Shown here piece by piece: positions 10,714 to 22,247 of a stretch of 64,000 nt of DNA. The notes beneath the pieces are model-generated. The model was not told where the DNA came from. It saw only the letters and a list, made by a program, of their open reading frames with translations, and did not search any database. How positions within the stretch are numbered: the first letter of the stretch is position 1; every line of letters starts with the position of its first letter. Position numbers and translations under genes: made by a program. The DNA lies in the NCBI GenBank assembly GCA_039602395.1, contig JBCNJP010000012.1:30552454-30616453 (forward strand), read 5' to 3'. The stretch comes from Deinandra increscens subsp. villosa (taxonomy: Eukaryota; Streptophyta; Magnoliopsida; Asterales; Asteraceae).

Positions 10714-11061
10714 AATCCTACTTGTATGAATCATGTAGGATTGAGTTGGAAATTTTTAGAATGATGGAATCCTACCGACGTAAGTCATGTAGGACAACTA
10801 ATGTAAGTATGTATAGGTGAAACAACTGTATTGTGATAACAAATGGTATGTGTATGCAGAAGTGGTGAAATCCTACTTGTGTAGAACATGTAGGATAAGG
10901 TGTGTATGAGACTAAGCGGTTGAATTCTCATGGTGAGCAGAAATGTGGAATGAAGTACGTGATAAAGTAAAGATGTGAAATTCTACCCATGTTAGCTAGG
11001 TAGAATAGAATGCAGATAAGATGAAAATGGTGAACCCCTACTATGCGACGACTAAGTAGGG
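10714..11061. other. row of five stem-loops with covarying stems
   Basis: TCCTAC/GTAGGA at 10716-10740, 10770-10794 and 10871-10895; TTCTAC/GTAGAA at 10981-11005; CCCTAC/GTAGGG at 11036-11061. Four loops are 13 nt and one is 14 nt. Stems change while pairing is kept. 11062-11377 shows no gene. Confidence 0.7.
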
Positions 11062-12384
11062 AAATGTATATGTTCAATTATGATTGTGATAGCCGAATAG
11101 AATATATGACGGTTGAGAGTTATGCGTGAGGAGAATATATATATTTTTTTCTCGGTAACAAATTAGAGGTAGAAGGGGGCGGAGGGCACGTAATTTCCTT
11201 TGACGATCTATTTGTGTTAAGCAGTAGGGGATTGATGTTGCAGATATTAAGTGGAGACGTCTACTTGTGCGATTGAAGTAGGCGGGTGGATGCAGTGTAT
11301 TAGTAATCAATGACATGGGATATACAAACCAGTCAAGCTGTGAAGCATGATTTAAGGGTGGTAGAAGGAGTGACGTGTGTGACACCCGGCGAAAACCCGG
11401 TATTTATCCAGAAAAGCACAAATACGAGCACTCATTTATTTAAAACATACACGCATTCACACATCCTTTAGAGTTCCTAGACGTGTCTGCGAGTCCATGA
11501 GCATGCACACTTGAGTCGGTCGTGAACCTTAGGTGACTAATTAACAAAACACTAAAATGAACGAACATAAAGTTTGAAAAGTATATTATATGATTTAGGT
11601 GATCTTACAAATTGACTTACGTGAGTATGATTTCATCCCTATGTGCTGTGTACTAGTAATTAGATGTGAATCGTGGTGGTTAAAAAAAAGTTATAATAAT
11701 AACAAATAAATATGATAACAAGATATCCATGGGGGGGGGGGGGGGGATTTCAAATACGTGGGATACTCCTGAATCGGGTAGGACTCGAACAACTTTATGA
11801 ACAACCCACCCTTATCAGACCTCTATATCACCAAACCGTAAGAAACCTTCCCTCTCGTCTCTTTGATCACGGCAGAAATCCCCTCCACCTCCTCTCGACT
11901 TTGCCTTCTTTACGAAACCGGTGGCAGCCACGAACGGAAGGGAAACCACGGAAAGGATCGCATGCATTAAGGACGCACTCGAAATCGCTCGAACATATCG
12001 AAGGTAACCGTATTCTTTCTCTCGACTCGCTAGGTTACGGTTTGATGGTGGGTTTCTTGTGTATTAGATTTCTATGGGTTATTGTATGCAAAATGAGTAA
12101 GGTGTTAGCATGCCGATTCGTGAACCATGAAGGGTTCGATTTGTAGTTCATAAAGTTGATTCTTTTTGTTATGCGGCCCCATGTGTTAGTACGTAAATTT
12201 GATATTTTTTTTAGTTGCTCCACGTATGCTTAAACCTGATTTTGATGCTCTATGTATTCATGCGTTAAATGATATTCGTGGGTGCTGTGGGTATTGAACA
12301 AGATGATGAGTTATTGGTAATTAATTACTGAAACAGAAGTTGTTAAATATATTTTGAACTAAGTTTGAACAGCAAACATAAATT

Positions 12385-12465
12385 GCCCTAGTGGTTAGGG
12401 TGCATTATTTGCTTCTGGATTGTCAAGGGTTCCAACCCTGTGCCCAGCAGCTTCCTTTGTTTTTT
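12385..12465 (+). repeat. tRNA-like unit 5 (SINE head or tRNA relic)
   Basis: Box A-like GCCCTAGTGGTTAGGGTG (12385-12402), box B-like GGGTTCCAACCC (12427-12438), then 'gcccagcagcttcc' and a T-run. The layout and the 3' phrase match the four minus-strand units in the first 2 kb, here within another LTR of related structure. Confidence 0.5.
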
Positions 12466-13107
12466 TTTTCATGAATCAAATTCTCATCATCAAATTCTTG
12501 ACACTATGCAAGCCTATAGTTTGAGTTGCATATTAGATAATCCTACTTGATGATTATAAACCTTTTTGCTATTGATTTGGGTGGTTTTTAAGGGGTAGTA
12601 ACAGCCGCATGATGATTGGGACTGATATTATTGATCAAACGAAAGATTAAACAAACTTGGATAAACCACGTTTTTCTTTTGACAGCTTGCTGTCAAGTTT
12701 TTTAGTCAACTTTGGGAGGTCATAACTCACTCATTTCTTAATGAAACGAAGTGATTTTTTTTAATATTTACCTCTAGGTGTAAGCTTTCAAATCCAAGTA
12801 GTAGGACTCAAATTAACTTAGATTTTGACCTCCGTTCTGCTTCTGCAAAAACAATGCGCGGCAACCCCAATTTTCTGCAAAAAAGTAAATGGTTTGGGCT
12901 ATCTAAGTTATTGGCATGATTATGATTCTTACTTCTTAGTATGAATGATATTAATATAGTTGGGCTATTGTATTAAAATATGGAACTCTAATTGGATGTC
13001 AAAAACTTTGAACTTGACAGTTCTATGAAACGGTTTGGATAAATATGAATTGTGGTAATTTTTGGTTGGGCCAGCTTTATGTAATGAGTCAAGCAGTTGG
13101 ATAAATC

Positions 13108-13131
13108 AAATTGGTTCTCAAATGATCCTCT

Positions 13132-13185
<54 letters not shown>
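13108..13185 (+). repeat. foldback element family 1 tip plus (TA)n
   Basis: 'aattggttctcaaatgatcc' followed by TCTCCATA and about 24 TA repeats. Only the right tip of family 1 is present, so the rest has been deleted or never inserted. Confidence 0.7.
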
Positions 13186-13186
<1 letters not shown>

Positions 13187-13195
13187 GTTACAGAC

Positions 13196-13819
13196 ATGGA
13201 CGGACAGTCATTTTCCCCTGCACCTTCATCCCCTTCATCATTCGAACTGAAGAAGCGTCGTGCGAATTCGATGAAATGACGCTAACACCTATGAAGGACC
13301 TACGTATAATTACTATTGTGAAGATGACAAAGGAGACTAGAAGTGGTACATTGACTTGGTGGAAAGTTGGATTCATCAAGAGGATGTGCCCCCGCCACCA
13401 TCAGCTGACATGTTACCTTACTCACACATTGCCAATCCTACCTTATCACACAGATCAAGCCCTTGCAACAGTCGTGGCCCTTGTGCACCGTGAACTAGGG
13501 TACATACGAAGAAATTCAAGCACAACTACAAGTATTCTCAGTCGCGAGAGGGACAACAAGGATCGTATAGACAAAATTCATCATGAACTGGGTGTGGTCG
13601 ATAAGCACCACACTGATTGGCAACTTATGCTAAACAAACGACTTGATGCACTGAATCTCAGGGTAATGGAAGCTGAGAAGCGGGCTATCGTAGCTGAGAC
13701 TAGCTGAGATGGCTGAGGCTATGGCAGTGGCAGCAGAGGAAATGATCGCTAACGCACTGCAGGTCCACGTGCCCGAGGAGGAGGGTTCCGTTGTCTCTAC
13801 AACTCGTAACAACATTTAG
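13196..13819 (+). pseudogene. degenerate ORF between LTR and gag, coiled-coil-rich
   Basis: Begins MDGQSFSPAPSSPSSFELKK at 13196, then shifts frame. In the frame of 13276-13707 the second half reads ERDNKDRIDKIHHELGVVD...LDALNLRVMEAEKRAIVAET, heptad-like and charged. After another frame change it continues MAEAMAVAAEEMIANALQ...EEEGSVVSTTRNNI and stops at 13819. The following 230 bp look untranslated, then gag begins at 14050. It may be the N-terminal part of gag or an additional ORF. I do not recognise a named domain. At least two frameshifts are visible. 13820-14049 holds no gene. Confidence 0.4.
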
Positions 13820-14049
13820 TTTAGCTTGAACCTAGATGGGAAGAATGCTCCTATCCAACTAAATACTTTTGAATTTTTATGTCTGACTTAGAATATTTTT
13901 GTGACTGGTTTGCAAATTTATCTGAATTAGAATTATTATTTGGAATATGGTGTTGTGTTCGAACATGTGTTGAATTCTTAATATATATCTAGATGGTTTA
14001 TTATACAAAAATTTAAAGGCATTTTGGATATTTGTGATTAAAGAACGAT

Positions 14050-15000
14050 GCTTGGACGTACTGAACAAAGCGGAGGTCGTGGGAACATCACACTGTCAGC
14101 TACTGAAATCATGACACTGATCAACGACAGAATAAATGCAAGCCTAGAAGTCCATGCCCAAACTGAGAACCAAGGAGGAATTAGGGTGAGCACGTAGCGT
14201 TCATGGACTGCAGACCCCATACTTACACACGCGAAACTGGAGCCATCAGACTTCTCAGATGGGTTCAAGAAATTGAGACCATATTCACACGGTGCAAATG
14301 TCTTCCTGCTAACCAAGTGAAGTTCGCTTCAAGAAATTTGGAGGGACCAGCCCTCATATGGTGGGTTTCAAAGGTACAAATGTTGGGACTTGTGGATGCA
14401 AGTGCCATATCGTGGGATGAATACGAGAATGCGATTAAGGAGGAATATTATTCTCAAGAAGGGATCCATAAACTAGAGGGAGAATTTTGGAGACTGTAAA
14501 TGGATGGCTCCGAGATAGAAGCATACACTACACGTTCTAATAAACTGGCCACTCTATGCCCGAAATTGGTGGAACATGCTCATGAGAGGATTGAAATGTA
14601 TATCGTCGGTCTAGCTCCAGATATCCGAGAAGGAGTGACGTTTTCCAACCCCACGACAATGTAACAGGCCATCCATATAGCCCACAAGCTCAAAGATCGA
14701 GAAGTAAACCAGGATATCCTGCCTAGGCGGGGTATAATGACTACTGCCCTGGACAACAAAAGAAAGTGGGATGGCAACAATAACAAGGCGTCATCTTCAA
14801 ATCAACTATCGTATAAACGAGGAAAGTTTAACAAAGACAGGGCCATCAAGCAGAACATCTCCGGAAAACAGGACCAGAGTGCTTAAGCTGGAAAATAACC
14901 ACAGTGCAGTAAATGTGAATATCACCACCGAGGGCAGTGTAGTAAGTATCGATGCAAACAATGTGGAAAATGTAGCCATTTGGTAAAGGATTGCTAGGGT
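14050..15000 (+). pseudogene. gag: Ty3/gypsy gag remnant
   Basis: Starts MLGRTEQSGGRGNITLSATE at 14050. After a stop and frameshift it continues with the capsid-like stretch GAIRLLRWVQEIETIFTRCK...VKFASRNLEGPALIWW...SWDEYENAIKEEYYSQ (14236-14499), which matches the plant retrotransposon gag domain (Retrotrans_gag). In the next part EAYTTRSNKLATLCPKLV and IEMYIVGLAPDIREGVTF follow, and a cysteine-rich end near 14900-14993 (CSKCEYHHRGQC, CKQCGKCSHLVKDC) corresponds to the zinc knuckles. Several stops and at least two frameshifts are present. Gag packages element RNA in virus-like particles; this copy cannot. Confidence 0.8.
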
Positions 15001-15099
15001 GTTACGAGTGCGGAAAAACATGACATTTCAAGAAACACTGTCTATAGATGAAGCAAAGCAAAGGGAAGTGGCACTAGCAACAGTGATATTGGGGATGAA

Positions 15100-16395
15100 A
15101 CAAGAACTATTCCAACGCGATCGCCAATAAGTTTCCTCCGAACAAATTTCATACTAACATACTAGTTTGACACTTGTACCAATATACGTTCATATCGCAA
15201 ATCATGGTAAACTATTTTGGACAAAACCTGTTGAACTCGGATCCATATGCTCCATAGAACAAGTACCCTTACCCAGAACCAATGACTGGTTTGACCAGCA
15301 CGAGGAGTCGAACTCCTATTCAAGGATTAAAATTAAGACTAGATCATCATCATCCTAGGATAAGGGAGAAGTATATCTCCAAAACCACGTTCCACATGGG
15401 TCTTGGACACTTCGAATTTTGAGACATGCCTTTGCAATGACCAATACATCTGCATACCCATGGACTCTATATGTGCTCTATGTATAATCGTACCATGGCA
15501 AATTTGTCACCGCCTACATAAATGATATATGAACCTACACCAGAGACAAGGGAGAACATCAAGAACATTTGCGATTGATCCTGTAACGATTGAGACAAGA
15601 GAAGCTATACACTAAGTTCTCAAAACATGACTTCTAGATTCGGAAGGCCAAACTACCAGTGTACGTCGTTAAAAAGAATGGATCATATGTCGAACCAAAA
15701 AGGGTCGGGACTATCAAGGACTGGGAGGCACCCAGGACTCTAACAAGGGTGCGGAAGTTTCTAGAATAGTTGGATACCACAGATGATTCACCGAGGCACT
15801 TTAAGAAACTAATGTAGGGACGAGATTCTTACGAGAAAACGACAAACTCTTTGAGGGAGAACTGGATGACATTCGTCAATATATGAGGGTTCTGGTACTA
15901 GAATCTCATAAAGCAAGTAACGTATAAAGCTCACAGTTGGTATGGATAAACGGTACAAACATTGGAAAGTACTCTACTAATGACTAAACTGAAAGCCGAA
16001 ACTAGAACTTGTGTGGGAAAGTGTCTGATTCAACCCAAGGTTAAGATCCAACATCAGCAGTTATCCAAACTATTACAATCGGGAACATTCTAGGTGAAGT
16101 GGAGACAAGCATCTATGGACACCAGCACCAAACTACCTCAAACATCAGGCGAAAGTGATACGGTCTAGGTGATCGTTGGTCAAATGACTAAATCTACACA
16201 CTTTCTAACGATCAAAAGGACTTGCAGAATGGATAAAGTTATTTCAGTCCTACAGGTAGAAGATCCTCTCACGGCATGAGGTGACACTTCACTCGTATCG
16301 GGTCGCGATATTCAATTTACATCTCATTCTGGAAAGCATTACAAAAGGCGTTGGGAACATGCCTAGACACGAGCTCTACGTATCATCCTCAAACC
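15100..16395 (+). pseudogene. pol: Ty3/gypsy pol remnant, part 1 (PR-RT-RH-IN)
   Basis: Fragments in several frames follow the chromovirus-like order. Around 15400-15540 a decayed RT palm region is visible (DMPLAMTNTS..., KFVTAYINDI where family members have FVIVFIDDI). At 15540-15810 the RT thumb and connection read EKLYTKFSKHDF and GTIKDWEAPRTLTRVRKFLE. At 15990-16170 the integrase zinc region and core entry appear (KAETRTCVGKCLIQPKVK), then VIVGQMTKSTHFL near 16172. At 16300-16395 come FTSHS and ALGTCLDTSSTYHPQT. The usual YIDD/FIDD aspartates are altered and there are many stops. The frame is cut at 16395 by a solo LTR. Confidence 0.75.
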
Positions 16396-18946
16396 TGTGA
16401 CACCCGAGAATTTTAAGGTTAACTTCCGTTAGACAAACCCGTTAGTTACATTATAAGTGTTAACTTAGTAGCTAATGCATAACTAGGCCGAATACGTCCA
16501 CGACCTTTGGTTGATCACCGAACCCGTCCATATGTGTTATGTGTTCATCGTTGATTGTCTTTATGTGCAATGTGATTTAAATACATGACTTATTATTGTG
16601 AATAGCATGATTAATTGTAAATACTTGATTATGTGAAAATTGCCTAAATTTGGTAGTCAGCGAAACTACCGAGCGAAACTACAGATTCGCCCGGTAGCAG
16701 GCTAGACTGATCAAAGTACCCGAGACCAGAGCTAGTTTCGCCTGGCCAGCGAAACTGCCAGCGAAACTAGCCTCTGATATAAATAAACTTAATGAACCCT
16801 AGTAGCCTCATTTGCCTCATATCACAACAAACACACACACTCTTTTCTCCTGGAGATTCTGGTCAGTCGAGGTTCACACCGAGTTGTCGAGACCTCAGCC
16901 CCAAACCATCATCTACCAAGCTAGGAGATCGAACCGTGAGTCCCAAAACCTCCATTTTGTGTTTTATATGTGTTTTTCATAAAAAGCATGACCAAACCTT
17001 CATGATATTGCTTGATCTTCTGTAAATATGCTTTAGGATGCTAGATCTATCATAAAGTTGATTACTTTACGTTTAGAATCCAACCATGTTAGGGATCTAG
17101 ATCATTTTGGTCATTTTAGGGTTTTGAACTTATTTTGGTGATTTGATGATGAAACTGCATGTAAACGTGTTAAAGCTGCTTGATTTATGTTGGTAAATGC
17201 CTATGGATGCTAGATAATGAATTGCATGTATGATCAGAAGCTGTTAGGTTGATTTTTAGGCAAATCCGTATGTTTTTCACGACCAGCGAAACTGCGTGTT
17301 CTCTGGGCGAAACTAAGTAGCGAAACTATATCTCCTTCCAGCGACACTGCCCAGCGAAACTATAGTGTCGCCGGGTAACCTGACCAGACCAGCTCGAGCG
17401 AAACTATCGAGCGAAATACCTGAACGAAAGTTCAAACCAGTTTCCCTGCGAAACTAGGCTAGCGAAACTGCGTCAGCAGTTTCGGGCGAAACTAGCCTAG
17501 CGAAACTGTGTTTCCGGGCATTGCCTAGCGAAAGTGCTGCCCGTGCACCTAGCGAAACTGCCTAGCGAAACTATGCTAGCGAAACTAAGACCTGACCTAA
17601 AAACCAAACTTGTGAAATTTGCTTAAGTGTTATGCCATGACTTACATGATTATACCATGATGAAACATGCTTGATATCTGATTTATATGAACCCTTGTTT
17701 ATGATCAACCATTGGTGTCGTGTGTCGGTATGTCGAGTCATAATTGCAACGTGCTATGTTATGGGCCATAGTGACGTTAAGTAAAGATTAGACACGAAAC
17801 TAATACTTAAGACCTAAACGTGTTCTAGGTCTTCGTTAAACAACAATATTTGGATTACTTGAAGTGTAGCAGTGCAACCAAAGGTGAGTGTCACTAACCA
17901 GCTTACTGTGAGTCCGTTTGGGCCACACCGAATAACTTAACGAAAACAATGCTGATAAACTCTAGAGTGCTAGGCACCTACTGATGAACATGAGAACACG
18001 GGATGCTTGGCACCCACTTGATGAACTGAAGTGTTTTATGGGAAACACTTGTGAACTCTGAACAAACTATTTTTGAAACAAAACTGAAAACGTTTTAATA
18101 TGGCTAGTGTAGGTTAAAGTCTGAACCATATGATATCACATGTTTTCTAAGGATGCCTTATAACTTAAAAGTCCTCAACTAAAATTGTGCCATTAATTGT
18201 AAAGCGAGGGGATGTTGGGTAGATCTACTGGAGTTTGACAAACTCCGCCCCGTGGCACGGGGAGTGCACGGAGGAACAATATCAGCCTATTTGACCGTGG
18301 TCCCGAGAGGACACGGGGGAGGCAAAAACCGCGATGACGTATGTCCGCACCGTACGGGATGGCTCGGCCCCCACAAATAAGTCAGCTTTGGTACAAACTT
18401 CCTTAGAGCATGGAACAACGGATTAGCTACCCGCGATATCGGTTGAGTCCTTTAACTTTACGGAACTAGTACATACCCGATGACGTAGGTCACGGACAAA
18501 CCATTTATAAACTGAGAATTAATTACGAGCATTGCTTTTCACAAATAAACATTTTGTAAGTGCATCTTGACACGAATTATGATTATGAGACCGGGCCAAT
18601 GCATGACAAGCCCACTGTGAACTCACCAACCGTTAGGTTGACACTTGCGTGGTTTAAACTTTTGCAGATCGCTAAGGAGTATCCACCGGAGGTTGGCATG
18701 GCACGTGAAGACTCTTATTTTTGATTTAACTTAGGTTGGGAATTTATAAAACAATGAATTTGTAAGGCACGTGGTTAGTGCCAGGATAACTATTTCCGCT
18801 GCGTATGTAATTTAAGACTTTGATTTATAACTTGTGTTTGAACTAACCCTGATTCGTTTAGTATTTGTAACTATGGTTGTGGATCCTGGTCTAGTCGCGC
18901 CCCTTAACGGTATAAACTCCGTTAGTGGTATTTTGGGGGTGTGACA
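16396..18946 (+). mobile_element. solo LTR with perfect 5-bp target duplication
   Basis: Begins TGTGACACCC, ends GGGTGTGACA, and is flanked by AAACC at 16391-16395 and AAACC at 18947-18951. No PBS or PPT adjoins it, and host pol sequence resumes directly after it, so this is a solo LTR produced by recombination between the two LTRs of a full element. Inside: a leader ending in a donor-like ACCGTGAGT at 16936, a short-motif array (AGCGAAACT, about 16 exact copies at 16657-16770 and 17283-17590), a second donor-like AAAGGTGAGT at 17884, a conserved block at 18225-18252, and an acceptor-like TTTTGCAG ending at 18667. Confidence 0.9.
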
Positions 18947-19095
18947 AAACCTATGAGCGGAGTGAACGAACCCACGCATATCATCATAAAACCTGCCTAC
19001 GGCATGTTTGATGGATTTCGATAGCAACTGAGAAATGCTCTGACACTTGGTAGAGTTCGTTACAACAACAATTGACACACTAGCATTTAGAATGC
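18947..19095 (+). pseudogene. Ty3/gypsy pol remnant, part 2 (integrase continuation)
   Basis: Directly after the solo LTR the integrase continues in broken frames. A phrase equivalent to QSERT appears near 18955-18975, CLRHV where relatives have MLRAC near 18990, and LTLGRVRYNNN near 19040-19075 where relatives have LPLVEFSYNNS. It belongs to the same gene as 15100-16395. After about 19095 the sequence changes to LTR. Confidence 0.65.
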
Positions 19096-20030
19096 ACCAT
19101 TTGGATGTCAAAAACTTTGAACTTGATAGTTCTATGAAACGGTTTGGATAAATATGAATTGTGGTAATTTTTGGTTGTGTCAGCTTTATGTAATGAGTCA
19201 AGAAGTTGGATAAGTCATAGAAGCTTGGTTAGTGACTTTAAATTATATTGGTATGCTTATGTGTCCAACTTGTTGAATTGGAAAACTCTTATATGAAACT
19301 TAGATAATTCACAATTTCACATGGGATATGTGTTATGCATGAAATATGTTATACGTGCTGATGTTATATAGCAATTTAGGTGCATGCTAGGAAAACGTGC
19401 AATATGTGCCAAGTTATTATATTTAGCGACTTACTACTAATAGAAACATTTCCTGTATTTGAAAGTTTAAATCAAACCATCGAAATCAACTATTAATGGG
19501 TCACCAACGTGTCGTCAGGATCGATTGAGTTAATCTAATTGTTCATACGCCGGTATCTCACACACACTCTCATTTAGGTGATTCTTAGGAAGTCATCTGG
19601 TTGCGTTTCATTTTATACTTTCTTGCCGAGCACCCTAAGGTGAGTTCATTGCCCCACTTTTTAAGTATCTCCTTTGGGGGAGAAAACATGCTTACAAACA
19701 TACATACAAACATGCTTACAAACATTGAGATCTTGTAATTCAGTTATACTATCTTTCCACTGATGTGCTTAGATAACACGCTTAAAAGTCCTTAACATAT
19801 TGGACCGTTAATATATGGATTATAGCGAGGAGGTATTGAGTAGTGCTACTGGGTCTGACAAACCCCGCCCGAGTTAGTCGCTCTAACTTGACTGGAGGTC
19901 AACGGGTGTAATATATGTCCTAAACAACGCCCTTGTTCGTGTTAGACAAGGCGGAAAGGCAACAAACACAAACAGTCATGCTTCGATTGCGAACGCATAG
20001 TGGTATTGAAACACAGCCTAGCTAGCTAAC
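19096..20030 (+). mobile_element. truncated 3' LTR of the decayed gypsy element
   Basis: 19101-19219 matches 12992-13108 of the 5' LTR, so pol is joined to the middle of an LTR and the first part of this LTR (and the PPT) is missing. Further on, 19502-19535 matches the complement of about 1050-1075, and 19830-20010 matches the complement of about 590-790 in the first LTR. A donor-like CTAAGGTGAGT lies at 19640. There is no coding sequence. Confidence 0.6.
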
Positions 20031-20036
20031 GATATA

Positions 20037-20235
20037 CACTACGTCAAAATTCACCTTTGGCCATGGAAAAAAACTGTGACAAAAGGTGTTTGGTGACGTT
20101 TTTTTTTTCATTCCAACCGACACCATAGGTGCCGTGACCATATGTACCCTATGGCCACGTTTCAATATCAGTGGCTGAAGCCACCTATAAGCGTGGCTAA
20201 AGGGTACCAATATTTGTTGTTGTAATCAAACAATT
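20037..20235 (+). mobile_element. possible CACTA-type transposon end
   Basis: CACTACGTCAAAATTCACC resembles the CACTA terminus of En/Spm-class elements. Within 170 bp there are short subterminal repeats in both orientations (GGCCATGG, GGCCACG, GTGGCT, CGTGGCTAAAGG). The rest lies in the gap, so neither the opposite end nor the 3-bp duplication can be checked. Confidence 0.35.
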
Positions 20236-20735
20236 NNNNNNNNNNNNNNNNNNNNNNNNNNNNNNNNNNNNNNNNNNNNNNNNNNNNNNNNNNNNNNNNN
20301 NNNNNNNNNNNNNNNNNNNNNNNNNNNNNNNNNNNNNNNNNNNNNNNNNNNNNNNNNNNNNNNNNNNNNNNNNNNNNNNNNNNNNNNNNNNNNNNNNNNN
20401 NNNNNNNNNNNNNNNNNNNNNNNNNNNNNNNNNNNNNNNNNNNNNNNNNNNNNNNNNNNNNNNNNNNNNNNNNNNNNNNNNNNNNNNNNNNNNNNNNNNN
20501 NNNNNNNNNNNNNNNNNNNNNNNNNNNNNNNNNNNNNNNNNNNNNNNNNNNNNNNNNNNNNNNNNNNNNNNNNNNNNNNNNNNNNNNNNNNNNNNNNNNN
20601 NNNNNNNNNNNNNNNNNNNNNNNNNNNNNNNNNNNNNNNNNNNNNNNNNNNNNNNNNNNNNNNNNNNNNNNNNNNNNNNNNNNNNNNNNNNNNNNNNNNN
20701 NNNNNNNNNNNNNNNNNNNNNNNNNNNNNNNNNNN
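20236..20735. other. assembly gap (500 N)
   Basis: Exactly 500 N; size is nominal. Confidence 0.99.
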
Positions 20736-22247
20736 AGGTGTTCGATGAAATGCCTTTATTTCACTTATTTTGTTGCTTAAGAATTTGATAATGTTGATGT
20801 TATTTTAAGTGTTAGTTGTATATACTTAAGTGCATATAACTAACTATACATGTTAGCATTGTGTTCTAGATCCATGAAACTCATTTTTTACCTAAAATTT
20901 TAATGCTTAAATAGGCAATAACTCCTACCTTACTACAATGCAGGTTGTAATAGTGTTGATTAAAAGTGTAGGTATATTTCTTCACTTTATCATTTGTACA
21001 TGTCTTTAACTATATTATTCACTTTCTGCTATGGTTATACAATAGAGGATTTATATATACATAATATTAAGATAATGTTTATACTAATATTCATGTGATA
21101 TGGTATGTTTTATTACCTCTTATTTTAAGTTCATGTGAGTGTTTAGTATCTCTTTAAAATGTTTACTTTCTCATACACATAGGCACTATATTATTACCTT
21201 TTTACTTTACATGGATTATCCTTTCATTGTATGTTTGGAAAAATAGATGTACTAATATTCATGTGACATATTTAACTTGAAATCTATTTAAAATGGTGTG
21301 TTGTTCATTCATATAAGTACTATATATGTACATATACATTTTCTCACTTACACGTATCATCCTTCATTGTAGGTACGGAAACTTTTGTGTTTGCATACAT
21401 GCTCACATGTATTTTTATCAAATTTTATTGATTAGGTGTCTAAAGAGAGTAGATAATGTCTCCTTCTATGGTATGTTGATCGCTCAAAGAAATTTAATCT
21501 CATAATAGAGGTTTACATACATTCACAAATATTAAATATTTGTTGTCACTGGAGTCTCGCTTTTCTCAAAATTCTCATATAGACACTGATTATATAGTTG
21601 TAAGTTCTAAAATATTTTCCAAATACATTGTTAGTTTTTAAGTAGTACACCTAAAGAATCCTGTAACTCAGTAAACATTTTTCTTATGTATAGGGATAAG
21701 TGTTACTTTTATCTGTACTAATAAGAAACTGATTTTATAGTTGTCCATTGCAAGTTGTAAAATATTTTCCCAATACATTTTAAGCCTTTAAATAGTACAT
21801 TTAAAGAATTATGTGATTCACTAAACATTATCTTTATGTATAGGGATACTTTAAATATTATGTGATGTGTAACTATACTCTTACAAGTTGTTATAAGAAT
21901 TTTTACTCTTTTTTTCCTTTGTGATTACATTCTTATTTGGTCAGGTACAAGTTTAAAATGATAACATTATGAAATATGACAGGTTAAGACAATTCCTAAT
22001 AAGCATCTATGACTGCAACCGATAGAGCGATACGTATATGCCATAGTCTTTTCGTGATTTCTTAGTTTTGTTTGTACCATTGTACCTAAATAGGTCTTAT
22101 GGAGAGGCTATGGTGATTTCATTACTTTGGACTATAACCACTGATGCATTAAACATGCTTACTCCTGCTAAAACACATGGCTATGATGGTTTAGATGGTT
22201 ATGATTTTCTGATACGATCATTTGATTGTAATGGTTGGCCGTGATTA

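Larger units (their letters stand above)
11378..13192 (+). mobile_element. 5' LTR of the decayed gypsy element
   Basis: Starts TGTGACACCCGGCGAAAACC; the most likely end is TGTTACA at 13186-13192, just before a gag-like ATG at 13196. The end is less secure because a (TA)n tract and the terminal piece of a family 1 foldback element (13108-13133) were inserted there. A CT-rich leader precedes a donor-like ATCGAAG|GTAACC at 12004. A C/G homopolymer at 11731-11746 may be an assembly weakness. Bases 12992-13108 match 19101-19219 closely, which marks the latter as part of the other LTR. Confidence 0.5.

Noticed and set aside
10064..10734. Minus-strand ORFs of 131 and 90 aa
   Set aside because: They are generated by the 43-bp tandem array; a period not divisible by three gives mixed frames without a domain.
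11712..12146. 144-aa ORF
   Set aside because: Starts across a G homopolymer within an LTR leader and has no known domain; the LTR interpretation explains the region better.
13062..13279. ORFs with IYIYIY runs (also near 5465, 5922, 27001, 37919, 41296 and 41409)
   Set aside because: Translations of (TA)n; only the short gag-like tail from 13196 was kept.
20736..20760. A real PPR gene starting right of the gap (VFDEMP)
   Set aside because: Only one short phrase is present, it also occurs in two LTRs, and the frame does not continue as PPR.
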